Assembly (NCBI RefSeq): GCF_000421345.1
Contig: NZ_ATWV01000007.1
Location: 124,001-188,000, forward strand
Reading direction: 5' to 3'
Source of the DNA: Treponema bryantii NK4A124
GTDB lineage: Bacteria > Spirochaetota > Spirochaetia > Treponematales > Treponemataceae
DNA: 64,000 bases
The notes below the pieces were generated by a model. The model had not been told where the DNA came from and did not search any database. It saw nothing but the letters and a program-made list of their open reading frames with translations. The translations under genes were made by a program, and so were the position numbers. This document shows positions 27,172 through 36,502 of this stretch, one piece after another (positions within the stretch are counted from its first letter, which is position 1; every line of letters begins with the position of its first letter).

Positions 27172-28728
27172 TTATGCTTCCTCCTTTGCTGCGCCCACAT
27201 TACGTTTGGCACCTGCCATGTAAAGTCCAAGCTCTTCCGGACTAGTCTGCTTTGGATCCAGTTCTCCGACAATCTCGCCTTCGTACATTACAAGGATTCT
27301 GTCACTCAGATTCAAAACCTCTTCGAGTTCATAAGAAACCAGAAGGACAGCGGCGCCAGCATCTCGGTCTGCAATAATTGCCTTGTGCAGATATTCAATA
27401 GCACCAACGTCCAGACCACGGGTCGGCTGAACTGCAATAAGAAGTGAGTGAGCCTTGTCCAGCTCGCGGCCAACAATTGCCTTCTGCTGATTTCCACCGG
27501 ACATTGCGCGGGCTATAGTTTTATTTCCCTGTCCGCTACGAACATCATATTTATCAATAAGCTCCTGCGAATAAGCAGAAACTTCTTTATTTTTTATAAA
27601 CTGATTTTTCTGAAACTGAGGCTCCCAGTAGCGCTGAAGCACCATGTTCTGCTCAAGAGTGTAATCAAGAACAAGGCCGTGCTTGTGGCGGTCTTCCGGA
27701 ACGTGGCTCATGCCGGCCTTACTTCTTTCACGGATAGATTTTTTTGTGATATCCACTCCGCCCAAGATGATTTTTGAGTTAGCATGTGGAGCCAGTCGCT
27801 CCAAGCCTGTAAGCCCCTGAATGAACTCAGACTGTCCGTTTCCGTCGATTCCTGCAATGCAGACAATTTCACCGGCACGAACCTGCAGACTTACGTTATT
27901 TACGGCTAACTTTTTATGAAGATGACTTTCTACACAAAGGTTCTGAACATCAAGAATAACTTCGCCTGGATTTGCAGGTGCCTTATCAACTGTAAATTTT
28001 ACGTCGCGGCCAACCATCATGCGGCTGAGCTCTTCCTTGCTGGTATTTGCAATATCAACAGTGCCGATGTAACGTCCCTTACAGAGAACTGAACATCGGT
28101 CAGAAACTTCCATAATCTCATTGAGCTTGTGAGTAATAAAGAGAATTGATTTTCCTTCTGCCGCAAGATTCTTCATAATCTGCATAAGCTCTTTGATTTC
28201 CTGTGGAGTAAGAACTGCAGTAGGTTCATCAAAAATCAGAATCTCATTATCGCGGTAGAGCATTTTTAAGATTTCTACGCGCTGCTGCATACCAACAGTG
28301 ATGTCTTCAATTTTTGCATCCGGGTCAACGGCAAGGCCATATTTCTGACTCAAATTGATGATTTTTTCACGGGCAGATTTGCGGTCTACAAAACCGTTTT
28401 TAATGGTTTCGCTGCCCAAAATGATATTATCAAGAACGGTAAAAACTTCTACGAGCTTAAAGTGCTGATGCACCATTCCAATTCCAAGAGCGGTTGCATC
28501 GTTAGGATTTCGGATTTCAACCTTTTTTCCGTTCTTATGGATTTCACCCTCTTCCGGCTGATAGAGACCAAAAAGGACACTCATCAGCGTAGATTTTCCG
28601 GCTCCGTTTTCGCCAAGCAGGGCATGAATCTCGCCCTTTTTGAGCTGGAGCGTAATGTTGTCATTAGCAACAATTCCAGGGAAACGCTTAGTAATATTAA
28701 GCATTTCAATGATGTATTCTTCACTCAT
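27172..28728 (-). CDS. Nucleoside/sugar ABC transporter ATP-binding protein (NupO-like)
   Basis: A 518-residue protein with two ABC domains in tandem. The first has Walker A GENGAGKST and signature VGMQQRVEILK; the second has a degenerate Walker A GIDGNGQSE, as expected for the carbohydrate/nucleoside-uptake-2 class, and signature MSGGNQQKAIVGREL. Thus only one site is likely fully active. It powers the two permeases encoded directly after it. The 173-bp gap to the binding-protein gene holds a converging pair of family B repeats. Confidence 0.93.
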   Translation of the reverse strand: MSEEYIIEMLNITKRFPGIVANDNITLQLKKGEIHALLGENGAGKSTLMSVLFGLYQPEEGEIHKNGKKVEIRNPNDATALGIGMVHQHFKLVEVFTVLDNIILGSETIKNGFVDRKSAREKIINLSQKYGLAVDPDAKIEDITVGMQQRVEILKMLYRDNEILIFDEPTAVLTPQEIKELMQIMKNLAAEGKSILFITHKLNEIMEVSDRCSVLCKGRYIGTVDIANTSKEELSRMMVGRDVKFTVDKAPANPGEVILDVQNLCVESHLHKKLAVNNVSLQVRAGEIVCIAGIDGNGQSEFIQGLTGLERLAPHANSKIILGGVDITKKSIRERSKAGMSHVPEDRHKHGLVLDYTLEQNMVLQRYWEPQFQKNQFIKNKEVSAYSQELIDKYDVRSGQGNKTIARAMSGGNQQKAIVGRELDKAHSLLIAVQPTRGLDVGAIEYLHKAIIADRDAGAAVLLVSYELEEVLNLSDRILVMYEGEIVGELDPKQTSPEELGLYMAGAKRNVGAAKEEA

Positions 28729-28775
28729 AAGAAGAAATTATACTATAAATTGTGGGGGTTTTAAACAAAAAAAAC

Positions 28776-28875
28776 CGATGGTTTCGATACAATGCTTCGC
28801 ATCACTCAACCACCGGTTTTAAGAGTTCATCGAATACGGTGGTTGAGTAGGCCGAAGGCCATATCGAAACCACCG
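28776..28875. repeat. Family B repeats, inverted pair
   Basis: One copy at about 28776-28816 and one in opposite orientation at 28837-28875, separated by 20 bp. Together they can form a long hairpin in the mRNA between binding-protein and ATPase genes, which would favour higher binding-protein expression by blocking 3' decay. Confidence 0.85.
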
Positions 28876-28901
28876 CAAAGTCGGTTCTCAATGACAGTAA
28901 A

Positions 28902-30020
28902 CTATTTAATATTCTGATAGTAATTAACCTTTACAGAAACAGCTGGCTGCTTGTCGATTGAGTTAGAAACAGCAACCTTCTTGTTGAAGATATCGCCAAC
29001 AAGCTTCTTGTACTCTTTTACTGAGAAGTTCTTCATTGTCCATGTGTCTGTAGGAAGACCTACATAGTTTACGCTTGCATCAGTTCCAGAAACAAGACCG
29101 AGAGTTGCAACCTTTCCAGAGTAGTCAGACCATTTGCCAGCCTGAATTGCAGAAAGTGCTGAGTTTACAGTTGCACCAAGACCCTTCATAGCAGAAGTTA
29201 CACACATACCTGCGCCGTAACCGTTAATCTGAGCTGTCTGGTCTACGTCTACACCAATTACCTTTCCGCCAACTTTTGAAGCAGCTTCACAAGCAGATGT
29301 CCAGATTCCACCACCACAAGCAAATACAACTTCTACTTCGCGGTTCTTGTACCATCCGTCCATAGAAGCAGTGATTGTCTGGTCTCCGTAGAACTGTCCA
29401 CCGTAAACGTACTCAATTGTTACTTTGTCTGCAACCTTGAGTTCTTCAGCAGCCTTGTTAGCACCCTGAACAAATCCGTATCCGTAGCGAACTACAGCTG
29501 GAACAGCCATACCACCAAGGAAGCCAAGGTGACGATAACCTTCTTTTACAGCAGCATAACCTGCGAAGAAACCAGGAAGCTCTTCCTGATAAACAGCACA
29601 GAATACGTTAGCTGGAACAGCAGCACCACCAAGGTCTCCTTCACTGATATCAAGACCGATGAATTTTGCATCATCATAATCTTTTGCTACCTTAACAATA
29701 GCTTCACCAAAAAGGAAGCCAGGAAGAACGATTACATTGTATCCGTCCTGATAAGCAGCATCGATAGAAGCAACACGGTCTGCAGTTGAATCTCCTGCTG
29801 GTTTGTAGTACTGGAACTCGAGTCCGTTAGCTTCGGCATAATCCTTACAAGCCTGATAAGTTGTCTGATTGAAAGACTGGTCTGTAATATCACCTGAGTC
29901 TGTTACCATAGCGATTTTTACAGAAGATTTCTTTGCAGCCTTCTTGTTCTTTTTAGGAGCTGCAAAAGTTGATGCGCATACAAGTGCAGCCATCATTGCA
30001 ATTGCAATAAGCTTTTTCAT
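28902..30020 (-). CDS. bmpA: BMP-family nucleoside-binding protein
   Basis: A 372-residue periplasmic-binding protein of the basic membrane protein family, which in spirochaetes binds purine nucleosides. It has an N-terminal signal (MKKLIAIAMMAALVCASTFA); the Cys at residue 15 is a poor lipobox, so it may be secreted rather than lipidated. Features: MVTDSGDITDQSFNQ, VIVLPGFLFGEAI, VFACGGGIWTSACEA and VIGVDVDQT. Strong GGAGGAT ribosome site. It is 28 bp after lysA on the same strand and may partly share that transcript. Confidence 0.93.
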   Translation of the reverse strand: MKKLIAIAMMAALVCASTFAAPKKNKKAAKKSSVKIAMVTDSGDITDQSFNQTTYQACKDYAEANGLEFQYYKPAGDSTADRVASIDAAYQDGYNVIVLPGFLFGEAIVKVAKDYDDAKFIGLDISEGDLGGAAVPANVFCAVYQEELPGFFAGYAAVKEGYRHLGFLGGMAVPAVVRYGYGFVQGANKAAEELKVADKVTIEYVYGGQFYGDQTITASMDGWYKNREVEVVFACGGGIWTSACEAASKVGGKVIGVDVDQTAQINGYGAGMCVTSAMKGLGATVNSALSAIQAGKWSDYSGKVATLGLVSGTDASVNYVGLPTDTWTMKNFSVKEYKKLVGDIFNKKVAVSNSIDKQPAVSVKVNYYQNIK

Positions 30021-30048
30021 TTATTTATCCTCCAAATAAAATGATATC

Positions 30049-31305
30049 CTAATCATTATAGAACAGTCTCATCAAATCTTCAATTGTTTCGCGTCGGCGG
30101 ATAAGTTTTACGCTGCCATCCTTGCAGATGAGAACTTCTGCAGGGCGTGGGCGGCTGTTGTAGGTTGAACACATAGACCAGCCGTAAGCACCGGTGTCGA
30201 GTACGCAGGCAAGGTCGCCGCGCTGCATTTCTGGGAGTGGGCGGTCTTTTGCAAGCAGGTCGCCGCTTTCGCAGATGTTACCGGTTACTGTCTGCTCGAG
30301 GAACTGGGCACCGTCACGGGCTACAACCTTTCCTTCGCGGATTACTTCGATATCATGCCAGCTGTCGTACATGCTAGGGCGAACTAACACATTCATACCG
30401 ATATCAGTTCCGGCAAAAGTTTTTCCGTTGTTGTGTTTAACTGCGTGCACGCGCCCCAAGATTACGCTGCCTTCTGCAACACAGAATCGGCCAGGCTCGC
30501 TCTTGAAAAGGGGAGCACGTCCGTACTTTGCTACAAAGTCATCAAGGATAGGCTCAAGGCGCTTCTTAAAATCTTCCATTGGGAAAACTGCTTCGTCATC
30601 CAGCTTGTGATATGGAATACCGTAGCCGCCGCCAAAGTCAATGAACTCAAGGTCTTTAAATTGAAGGGCAATTCGCAAGATGTTAGTAACTGCATCAAGA
30701 TAAGGCTGTGGGTCCATAAAAAGCGAACCAATGTGCTGGTTGATTCCGGCAATTGTAAGATTATACTTAGCGGCAATTTCAAAAATCTGAGGAATAAATT
30801 CTTCAGAAATTCCAAACTTAGTTTTCTTACCGCCGGTAATTACCTTTTCGTGGTGGCCAGCTCCAACACCAGGATTGATGCGCACTGCAACCTTACCGCC
30901 CTTGTTGAGAGAGCCGTAAAGCTCCAGCTGAGCAAGTGAGTCGCAGCTTGTCATAATTCCCTTGTCGATTGCAAACTGCATTTCTTCTGCACTAACGTTA
31001 TTTGGTACAAAGAAAATACGTTCCTTTGGAAAGCCTGACTTAAGCAGCATCTGGATTTCGCCAGCGCTCATTGCATCGCAGTTGTTGCCTTCTTCAAGGG
31101 CCAGCTTAAGGATATGGATGTTTGTGTTTGCCTTTACCGAATAGTTTGCAGTGTAAGGATACTTTGTAATTACCTTTGCAACAGCGTCCATACGGTTACG
31201 CAGAATTTTTTCGTTGTAAACGTAGAGAGGTGTGCCATATTCCTGGGCCAGCTTCTCCGGATTGTTGCCTTCAAAAAAGTTTGATTGTTCGATAAATGAA
31301 TTCAT
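30049..31305 (-). CDS. lysA: Diaminopimelate decarboxylase
   Basis: A 418-residue PLP enzyme, fold III, that makes L-lysine from meso-diaminopimelate in the last step of the pathway. The PLP lysine is in YSVKANTN; other anchors are QHIGSLF, DFGGGYGIPY, the EPGRF phosphate-binding loop and CVLDTGAYGWSMCSTYNSRPRPAE, which supplies the partner-subunit Cys and Tyr. GGAG precedes the ATG. Upstream on the same strand are diaminopimelate dehydrogenase and a TrmB-type regulator, with a 141-bp spacer carrying a family A repeat, together forming a short lysine route. Confidence 0.95.
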   Translation of the reverse strand: MNSFIEQSNFFEGNNPEKLAQEYGTPLYVYNEKILRNRMDAVAKVITKYPYTANYSVKANTNIHILKLALEEGNNCDAMSAGEIQMLLKSGFPKERIFFVPNNVSAEEMQFAIDKGIMTSCDSLAQLELYGSLNKGGKVAVRINPGVGAGHHEKVITGGKKTKFGISEEFIPQIFEIAAKYNLTIAGINQHIGSLFMDPQPYLDAVTNILRIALQFKDLEFIDFGGGYGIPYHKLDDEAVFPMEDFKKRLEPILDDFVAKYGRAPLFKSEPGRFCVAEGSVILGRVHAVKHNNGKTFAGTDIGMNVLVRPSMYDSWHDIEVIREGKVVARDGAQFLEQTVTGNICESGDLLAKDRPLPEMQRGDLACVLDTGAYGWSMCSTYNSRPRPAEVLICKDGSVKLIRRRETIEDLMRLFYND

Positions 31306-31320
31306 ATTTACTCCGTAAAT

Positions 31321-31351
31321 AGGTTTTAGGTTCTAGGTGTTAGGTTTCAGG
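31321..31351. repeat. Short TAGGTT-like direct repeats
   Basis: Four loose copies of a (T)TAGGTTY unit in 31 bp at the edge of the family A element in the lysA-ddh spacer. Probably part of, or a scar beside, that repeat. Confidence 0.5.
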
Positions 31352-31353
31352 AA

Positions 31354-31438
31354 GGAGGGGGAAGTCTCCCCCTCGCTCCAACCCGCTTCGCGGTTTTACG
31401 CTACCCCTTCTAGCGGGGGACACCCCCGCAACGCCCCT
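31354..31438. repeat. Family A intergenic repeat
   Basis: GGGGGAAGTCTCCCCCTCGC...GCTACCCCTTCTAGCGGGG..., GC-rich nested palindromes ending 8 bp before the ddh stop codon (minus-strand gene). Shares blocks with the copies at 14644, 44441 and 55063. Confidence 0.8.
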
Positions 31439-31446
31439 GTCGAATA

Positions 31447-32427
31447 CTAAAGCAAGTGAGCGCGAATCTCTTCACCACTCAATGGACTCAGGTATGCTGG
31501 TGCTACGTCGAATACTGTCTTACAGCCTGTCTGGCCTTCCTTGTTCATTCTGTAAACTGCGCGGGCATAAGCTACGAGTACGCTTGATGTAAAGGCAGGG
31601 TTTGAGTCGAGCTTGAGGCTGTACTCAATTACGTTGTTGAACTCGTTGTCCCAGCCGGTCTTTCCGGAGCGGATTACAAAGCCACCGTGTGGAATACCAG
31701 AATGGTCGCGCTTCAATTCTTCTTCGCTGATAAAGTGAACTGTTGTGTCGTAATCAGCAAAGTAGTTTGGCATTTCTTTGATTTCTTTTTCGATGCGGGC
31801 CTTGTCTGCACCTTCTTCTGCTACAACAAAGCATTCGCGAGTGTGCTTCTGGCGAGTTGTCAATTCAGGGTTCGAACCAGAGCGAACAGCGTCCAAAGCA
31901 GCCTGGACTGGAATTGTGTACTGCTTGCCATCCTTTACTCCTTCAATACGGCGGATAGCGTCTGAGTGTCCCTGTGAAACTCCCTTACCCCAGAAAGTGT
32001 AATCCTTTCCATTTGGAAGGATGCAGTTTGCATAAAGACGATTCAAGCTGAAAAGTCCCGGATCCCAACCACAGCTGATAAGTGCTGTATGCTTAAAGTC
32101 CTTTGCAACCTTATCAACATTTGCAAAGTGCTCAGGGATTTTTGCGTGTGTATCGAAACTGTCAATTACATTGAAATATTTTGCATATTCAGGAGTCTGT
32201 TTTGGAAGGTCCGTTGCAGAACCACCACAGATGATAAGAACATCAACTTCATCCTTGTGTTTTTCAACTTCTGAAACATTATAAACAGGAACACCAGCCG
32301 TCAAAATTTTTACACTTGATGGGTCGCGGCGTGTGAATACAGCTGTAAGCTCACAGTCCGGATTCTGTTTGATTGCGCCTTCAACGCCCTTTCCAAGATT
32401 ACCATAACCTAAAATACCGATTTTCAT
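31447..32427 (-). CDS. ddh: meso-Diaminopimelate dehydrogenase
   Basis: A 326-residue NADPH enzyme that forms meso-diaminopimelate in a single step from tetrahydrodipicolinate, bypassing the succinylase branch. The N-terminal Rossmann motif is GILGYGNLGKGV; CGWDPGLFSLNR, GKGVSQGHSDAIRRIEGV and the late GETGW-like GKTGWDNEF are conserved ligand-binding pieces. It overlaps the upstream regulator by 4 bp and has AAGGAG. The direct dehydrogenase pathway together with lysA suits an organism needing diaminopimelate for peptidoglycan and lysine under ammonia-rich conditions. Confidence 0.94.
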   Translation of the reverse strand: MKIGILGYGNLGKGVEGAIKQNPDCELTAVFTRRDPSSVKILTAGVPVYNVSEVEKHKDEVDVLIICGGSATDLPKQTPEYAKYFNVIDSFDTHAKIPEHFANVDKVAKDFKHTALISCGWDPGLFSLNRLYANCILPNGKDYTFWGKGVSQGHSDAIRRIEGVKDGKQYTIPVQAALDAVRSGSNPELTTRQKHTRECFVVAEEGADKARIEKEIKEMPNYFADYDTTVHFISEEELKRDHSGIPHGGFVIRSGKTGWDNEFNNVIEYSLKLDSNPAFTSSVLVAYARAVYRMNKEGQTGCKTVFDVAPAYLSPLSGEEIRAHLL

Positions 32428-33125
32428 TTTTTATCTCCTTCGCTCAAAAGCGTAATTTTATCCTTTAATGCTTCCTTCATAACCTCAACGAGGTTTTTCT
32501 GTCCGGAATACAAACAGGTATCGTGTTCATTGCCAGTCAATTCGCCCGTAAGAACATAAGACGAATCTGTAATAAAACGCAGCTGGCCAGGCTCAGGTTT
32601 TGTCTCGTAGATTTTTGCCCCGCTCAGCTTAAAGCCTTTAGTAAGCAGAACAACCTTTTTTCCAGCTTTTACTATTTCTGCAAGCTCACCTTCAAATTCG
32701 GCAAGCAGGTCTGCCGATGCCATCATATATAGGCGTAACTCTGTTTCTGCCAGCATCTGACGTATTTTATTTTTGATATTTTTTTCACCAATAATTGTTA
32801 TGTAACCATCGCAGGCAATTACCTTCCGCGGTGCATGCTTTTCCAGCCAGGCTGCAGTTTTCTGCAATTCTGAGATTCTGTTTTCTGTAAAACGAGAGAT
32901 TTCAACCGGTCTGTATTTTGTAGATTCACCCTGAACAAGATAAGCCGCGCCCTTTTCTACAAGAGCCGTAAGACCTGCATAAACATTGGATCGCGAAATA
33001 CCAGTGTCCTTTGCAACTTCATATCCTGTCATCTCGCCGTGGTTCAAGAGAGCTGAATAAATCAAACCTTCCTGCCTGGTGAGTCCAAAATCATTTAAAC
33101 TGTCAATAAAGTTCATATCAGACAT
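32424..33125 (-). CDS. TrmB-family transcriptional regulator
   Basis: A 233-residue regulator with an N-terminal winged HTH (LTRQEGLIYSALLNHGEMTGYEVAKDTGISRSNVYAGLTALVEKG), a coiled coil near residues 80-95 and a C-terminal TrmB-like effector domain. It is first in the operon and overlaps ddh by ATGA, so it probably senses a lysine-pathway metabolite and controls its own operon. A 7-bp-arm inverted repeat lies 28 bp upstream of its start as a candidate operator. Confidence 0.88.
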   Translation of the reverse strand: MSDMNFIDSLNDFGLTRQEGLIYSALLNHGEMTGYEVAKDTGISRSNVYAGLTALVEKGAAYLVQGESTKYRPVEISRFTENRISELQKTAAWLEKHAPRKVIACDGYITIIGEKNIKNKIRQMLAETELRLYMMASADLLAEFEGELAEIVKAGKKVVLLTKGFKLSGAKIYETKPEPGQLRFITDSSYVLTGELTGNEHDTCLYSGQKNLVEVMKEALKDKITLLSEGDKK

Positions 33126-33153
33126 AAAACAATTCCGCGCCTTTGCTAAATAT

Positions 33154-33177
33154 TAGTAGTTCTAAATAATACTACTA
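33154..33177. promoter_or_regulatory. Inverted repeat, candidate TrmB-type operator
   Basis: TAGTAGT-N10-ACTACTA, perfect arms, located in the promoter region of the trmB-ddh operon and about 130 bp before the HD-GYP gene. Role inferred from position only. Confidence 0.5.
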
Positions 33178-33307
33178 GCACAAATATACAGAGATTTAGC
33201 TTTAAAGTCAAATTTAAACGAAAAAAAAGAATATATAAGAAAAATTTATTATTTATTATTTATAAACACCTGTGTTATAATTTTTTATAAAAAGGAAAAA
33301 AGTATTT

Positions 33308-34693
33308 ATGCGCTTAGTAAACATTTCTATTGATATCTACAATATTCTCATTGGAACAGTTCTCTTCATTTCGCTTGTTCCAAATCATTATATGAAGGAA
33401 AGACTTCGCACCTGCTTTAATCTTATGATTATCATAAACATCATAATGTCTGCGGCAGATGCCCTGACTATGCATTATGAAGGTCCTTCTAATCCTCTAA
33501 ATTTCACAGTTTTTCCTGCAGCCATGTTCATTTACTACTGCATGTCCTGCCTTGTTATAACAGTTGCAGCAATTCAACTGGTATTTTTCGTAGATCAGAA
33601 GAAATTCCGTAAACCCTTTTATATTATCCTCTGGATTATTCTGATTTTTTACTTTGCATGTCTTGCAATAACACCTTACACAGATCTTTTATATACAATT
33701 GATGCAAACAATAACTATTCCCGGGGAAAATGCTTTTATCTGATTATTATCGTGCAAATCCTTCTTTATGCTGATATTGCAACTTATTTGATAATCAACC
33801 GAAAAGTATTAACCCGCAAGCATTCAATGATTATAGGCAGTTTTATTTTCTTCCCGCAGATTGCACAAATAATACAGCTTCTGCACTACGGAATTTCTAT
33901 TATTAATGCCGGCTACTCAATGGCTTTCATTATGCTCTTTATTCATACAAGCCGAGATCTGGAAGAAAACCTTGAAAACGCAGAAGTAAATCTTGATGAA
34001 AAAGAAAACGAACTTAACGATAAGCTTTCAGAAATTGAAAATTCTAAGCTTCAGTTCATTAAGATGCAGAACCACACAATTGAAAGTCTTTCCAACCTTG
34101 TTGAAAACCGAGATGAAGATACCGGTGAACACGTTCGCCGTACGAGAGCTTATGTTGAGCTGCTTGCCATTCAGCTGATGAAAAACGGTCATTATCCAAA
34201 TATTCTGACTCCGCGTTATGTTCGTTTCTTAAAGCGAGCTGCACCTATGCATGATATTGGAAAGATTGTTGTTCCGGACGCTATACTAAAAAAGCCGGGC
34301 CGTCTTACTCACAGCGAGTTTGCACTTATGAAGCGCCATGCTTCCGAAGGTGGTAGAATTGTTCATGAAATTCTTGATGGCTATGAAGACCCGGAATACA
34401 TTCAGATTACTGCAGACATTGCAACTCATCATCATGAAAAGTGGAATGGAACCGGATATCCAGGAAAGCTTGTAGGCGAAGCAATTCCATTGAGCGCAAG
34501 AATTATGGCAATAGCTGATGTTTTTGATGCCCTTGTTTCTCCACGAGTTTACAAATCACCTATGTCTTATGATGAAGCTTTCCAGATTATTGAAGAAGGA
34601 ATAGGTGTGCATTTTGATCCTGTTATTGCAAGAGAATTTTTAAACATCAAAGAAAAGGCTGCCGCAATCAACGAAAGCTATAAAGGCAAATAA
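33308..34693 (+). CDS. Membrane HD-GYP domain phosphodiesterase
   Basis: A 461-residue protein. About seven hydrophobic helices fill residues 1-215, followed by a coiled coil (residues 218-250, Glu/Lys/Asn-rich) and an HD-GYP domain. Catalytic motifs are present: HDIGK near 316, HHEKWNGTGYP near 378 and DVFDALVSPRVYKSP. HD-GYP enzymes degrade cyclic di-GMP; the membrane part, resembling sensor modules with seven helices, probably detects an extracellular or membrane signal. AAAGGAAAA precedes the ATG. The alpha-galactosidase begins 2 bp after its stop. Confidence 0.92.
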   Translation: MRLVNISIDIYNILIGTVLFISLVPNHYMKERLRTCFNLMIIINIIMSAADALTMHYEGPSNPLNFTVFPAAMFIYYCMSCLVITVAAIQLVFFVDQKKFRKPFYIILWIILIFYFACLAITPYTDLLYTIDANNNYSRGKCFYLIIIVQILLYADIATYLIINRKVLTRKHSMIIGSFIFFPQIAQIIQLLHYGISIINAGYSMAFIMLFIHTSRDLEENLENAEVNLDEKENELNDKLSEIENSKLQFIKMQNHTIESLSNLVENRDEDTGEHVRRTRAYVELLAIQLMKNGHYPNILTPRYVRFLKRAAPMHDIGKIVVPDAILKKPGRLTHSEFALMKRHASEGGRIVHEILDGYEDPEYIQITADIATHHHEKWNGTGYPGKLVGEAIPLSARIMAIADVFDALVSPRVYKSPMSYDEAFQIIEEGIGVHFDPVIAREFLNIKEKAAAINESYKGK

Positions 34694-34694
34694 T

Positions 34695-36500
34695 ATGATA
34701 CCAGAAGCACCAGCAAAAATTACAGACAATAAATATCGTTTTGATTCCTTTACTAACAACAAAGCTTTTGATGGCAATAAAAAAGGCCGGCTGCCCGCTA
34801 TGGGCTGGAACAGCTGGAATGCCTTTGGAAGCGGGAACACAGAAGCCCTCACAAAAATTATGGCAGATAAAATCGTTGAGCTTGGACTTGATAAGCTTGG
34901 CTACAAATATGTAGTTCTCGATGACGGCTGCTATAAATCCGAACGCGAAGCCGGCAAGCTTGCTAATGAGCCGGTTAAGTTCCCCAGTGGCTTCCGAGCC
35001 CTTTCTGATTATGTACATGCACGCGGTCTTAAGTTTGGAATGTATAATGATATCGGTACTAATCTTTGTGCCGGTGCAGCCGTAGGAACCTGTGGTTTTG
35101 AAAAGACTGACGCAAAATCTTATATAGACTGGGGCGTAGATTTCCTCAAAATTGATAACTGCTACTATCTTTGGGATAATGCAACTTTTTCAAATCCTGA
35201 GAACGCAAAGTACGTTTTTGCCCCAAATTTGCGCCAAATTCAGTTAAAAAAAGGTGATTTTTACATTTTACTCAACGCTGATAAGGGAATTTTGCAAGGA
35301 CGGGGTGCCAGCCTTAAAGACGGCTATGTAACTGGAATCGGCACCTTTGATGGAACAAATACCGGAACAAACCCTGTTGGTCCAATGAGCAGCGAACTTG
35401 TTTTTGATATTGATTTACCGGAAGCAGGCGATTACGAACTGATTGTAAACTACGCCACTGCCCGACAGAACGGCTGCGGCGAATGGCTGCAGGTTGCTAC
35501 AGGCAGCGGAGAAGGCACTCAGATTTTTTATGATAATCTTCTCCCGCCAACTGATACTCCTGAATCCTTTACAAACTCAGACCCAATCACAATTTCTCTT
35601 GAGGCTGGTCTCAACAAGCTCCGCCTTATGAATCACCGCCGCCAGGAAAATACTCTCTGCTCGTATGCCGCAATGCTTGAAGGCTTAAACGAAGCAAAGC
35701 CTGACCACGAGGTTCCCCTTTCCCTCTGTGAATGGGGAAAAACTCAGCCACAGAACTGGGGCTATAAGGTTGGCAATTCCTGGCGAATCTTAAATGATAT
35801 TACCTTCCGCGTTGGCCACGACGGTGACCCGGGCTTTGGAGAATGGACAGATCCAGGAACTCCAAGCGTTACTTCCCAATACAACAAGGCCGTAATCATG
35901 GACGAGTTTGCCGGTCTGGACAAGGGCTGGAACGACCCGGATATGCTCATGGTTGGAATGACGGGTATGACTACTCAGATGAGCCAGACTCACTTTACCA
36001 TGTGGTGTATGATGAACTCTCCTCTCATGCTGGGCCTTGATCTGCGTCGCACAACAAAGGGAGATGAGCTTTACAACATCATTGCAAATAAAGAGCTCAT
36101 TGCCCTGAATCAGGATTCGCTGGGCCTTCAGGCAAAACGCATTTACACCAGCGCTTCAAAGGCCGACAAAGGCGAGCCTGTAACAAGCCCGGACAAAGCT
36201 TACATTACAGACTGCGAACGTGTAGACATTCTTGCAAAGCCTCTTGCAGACGGCTCCCTTGCTTTATCCTTCTTAAACCTCAGCAAAGAAAAGAAAACAG
36301 GCGACTTTACCGTAGACCTGCCTTTGATTAAAAAGTTCCTGGGCGACAAGCTGCCGAAATGCTTTTACGAGGCTACAAGCTTCAGTTTTAAAAACCTCTG
36401 GACCGGGGAATGCGGCAAGTTCAGCAACGGGATTTTCTCTGTAAAAGGAATTGAAGGCTGCGGAAACGTAACTTTCAAAATCACTCCGGCAGCAAAATAA
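34695..36500 (+). CDS. Alpha-galactosidase, GH27, with internal carbohydrate-binding insertion
   Basis: A 601-residue GH27-like enzyme that removes alpha-1,6-galactose from galactomannans or raffinose-type sugars. The barrel begins at MGWNSWNAFG; the nucleophile Asp is in DFLKIDNCY and the acid Asp in GWNDPDMLMVGM. Between these, at about residues 175-330, there is a separate beta-sandwich with the look of a CBM35/CBM6-type module (VFDIDLPEAGDYELIVNYAT and INKLRL-type strands), so the barrel is interrupted. A C-terminal beta-domain follows. No signal peptide. It starts 2 bp after the HD-GYP gene and is followed closely by another gene. Confidence 0.9.
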   Translation: MIPEAPAKITDNKYRFDSFTNNKAFDGNKKGRLPAMGWNSWNAFGSGNTEALTKIMADKIVELGLDKLGYKYVVLDDGCYKSEREAGKLANEPVKFPSGFRALSDYVHARGLKFGMYNDIGTNLCAGAAVGTCGFEKTDAKSYIDWGVDFLKIDNCYYLWDNATFSNPENAKYVFAPNLRQIQLKKGDFYILLNADKGILQGRGASLKDGYVTGIGTFDGTNTGTNPVGPMSSELVFDIDLPEAGDYELIVNYATARQNGCGEWLQVATGSGEGTQIFYDNLLPPTDTPESFTNSDPITISLEAGLNKLRLMNHRRQENTLCSYAAMLEGLNEAKPDHEVPLSLCEWGKTQPQNWGYKVGNSWRILNDITFRVGHDGDPGFGEWTDPGTPSVTSQYNKAVIMDEFAGLDKGWNDPDMLMVGMTGMTTQMSQTHFTMWCMMNSPLMLGLDLRRTTKGDELYNIIANKELIALNQDSLGLQAKRIYTSASKADKGEPVTSPDKAYITDCERVDILAKPLADGSLALSFLNLSKEKKTGDFTVDLPLIKKFLGDKLPKCFYEATSFSFKNLWTGECGKFSNGIFSVKGIEGCGNVTFKITPAAK

Positions 36501-36502
36501 AA

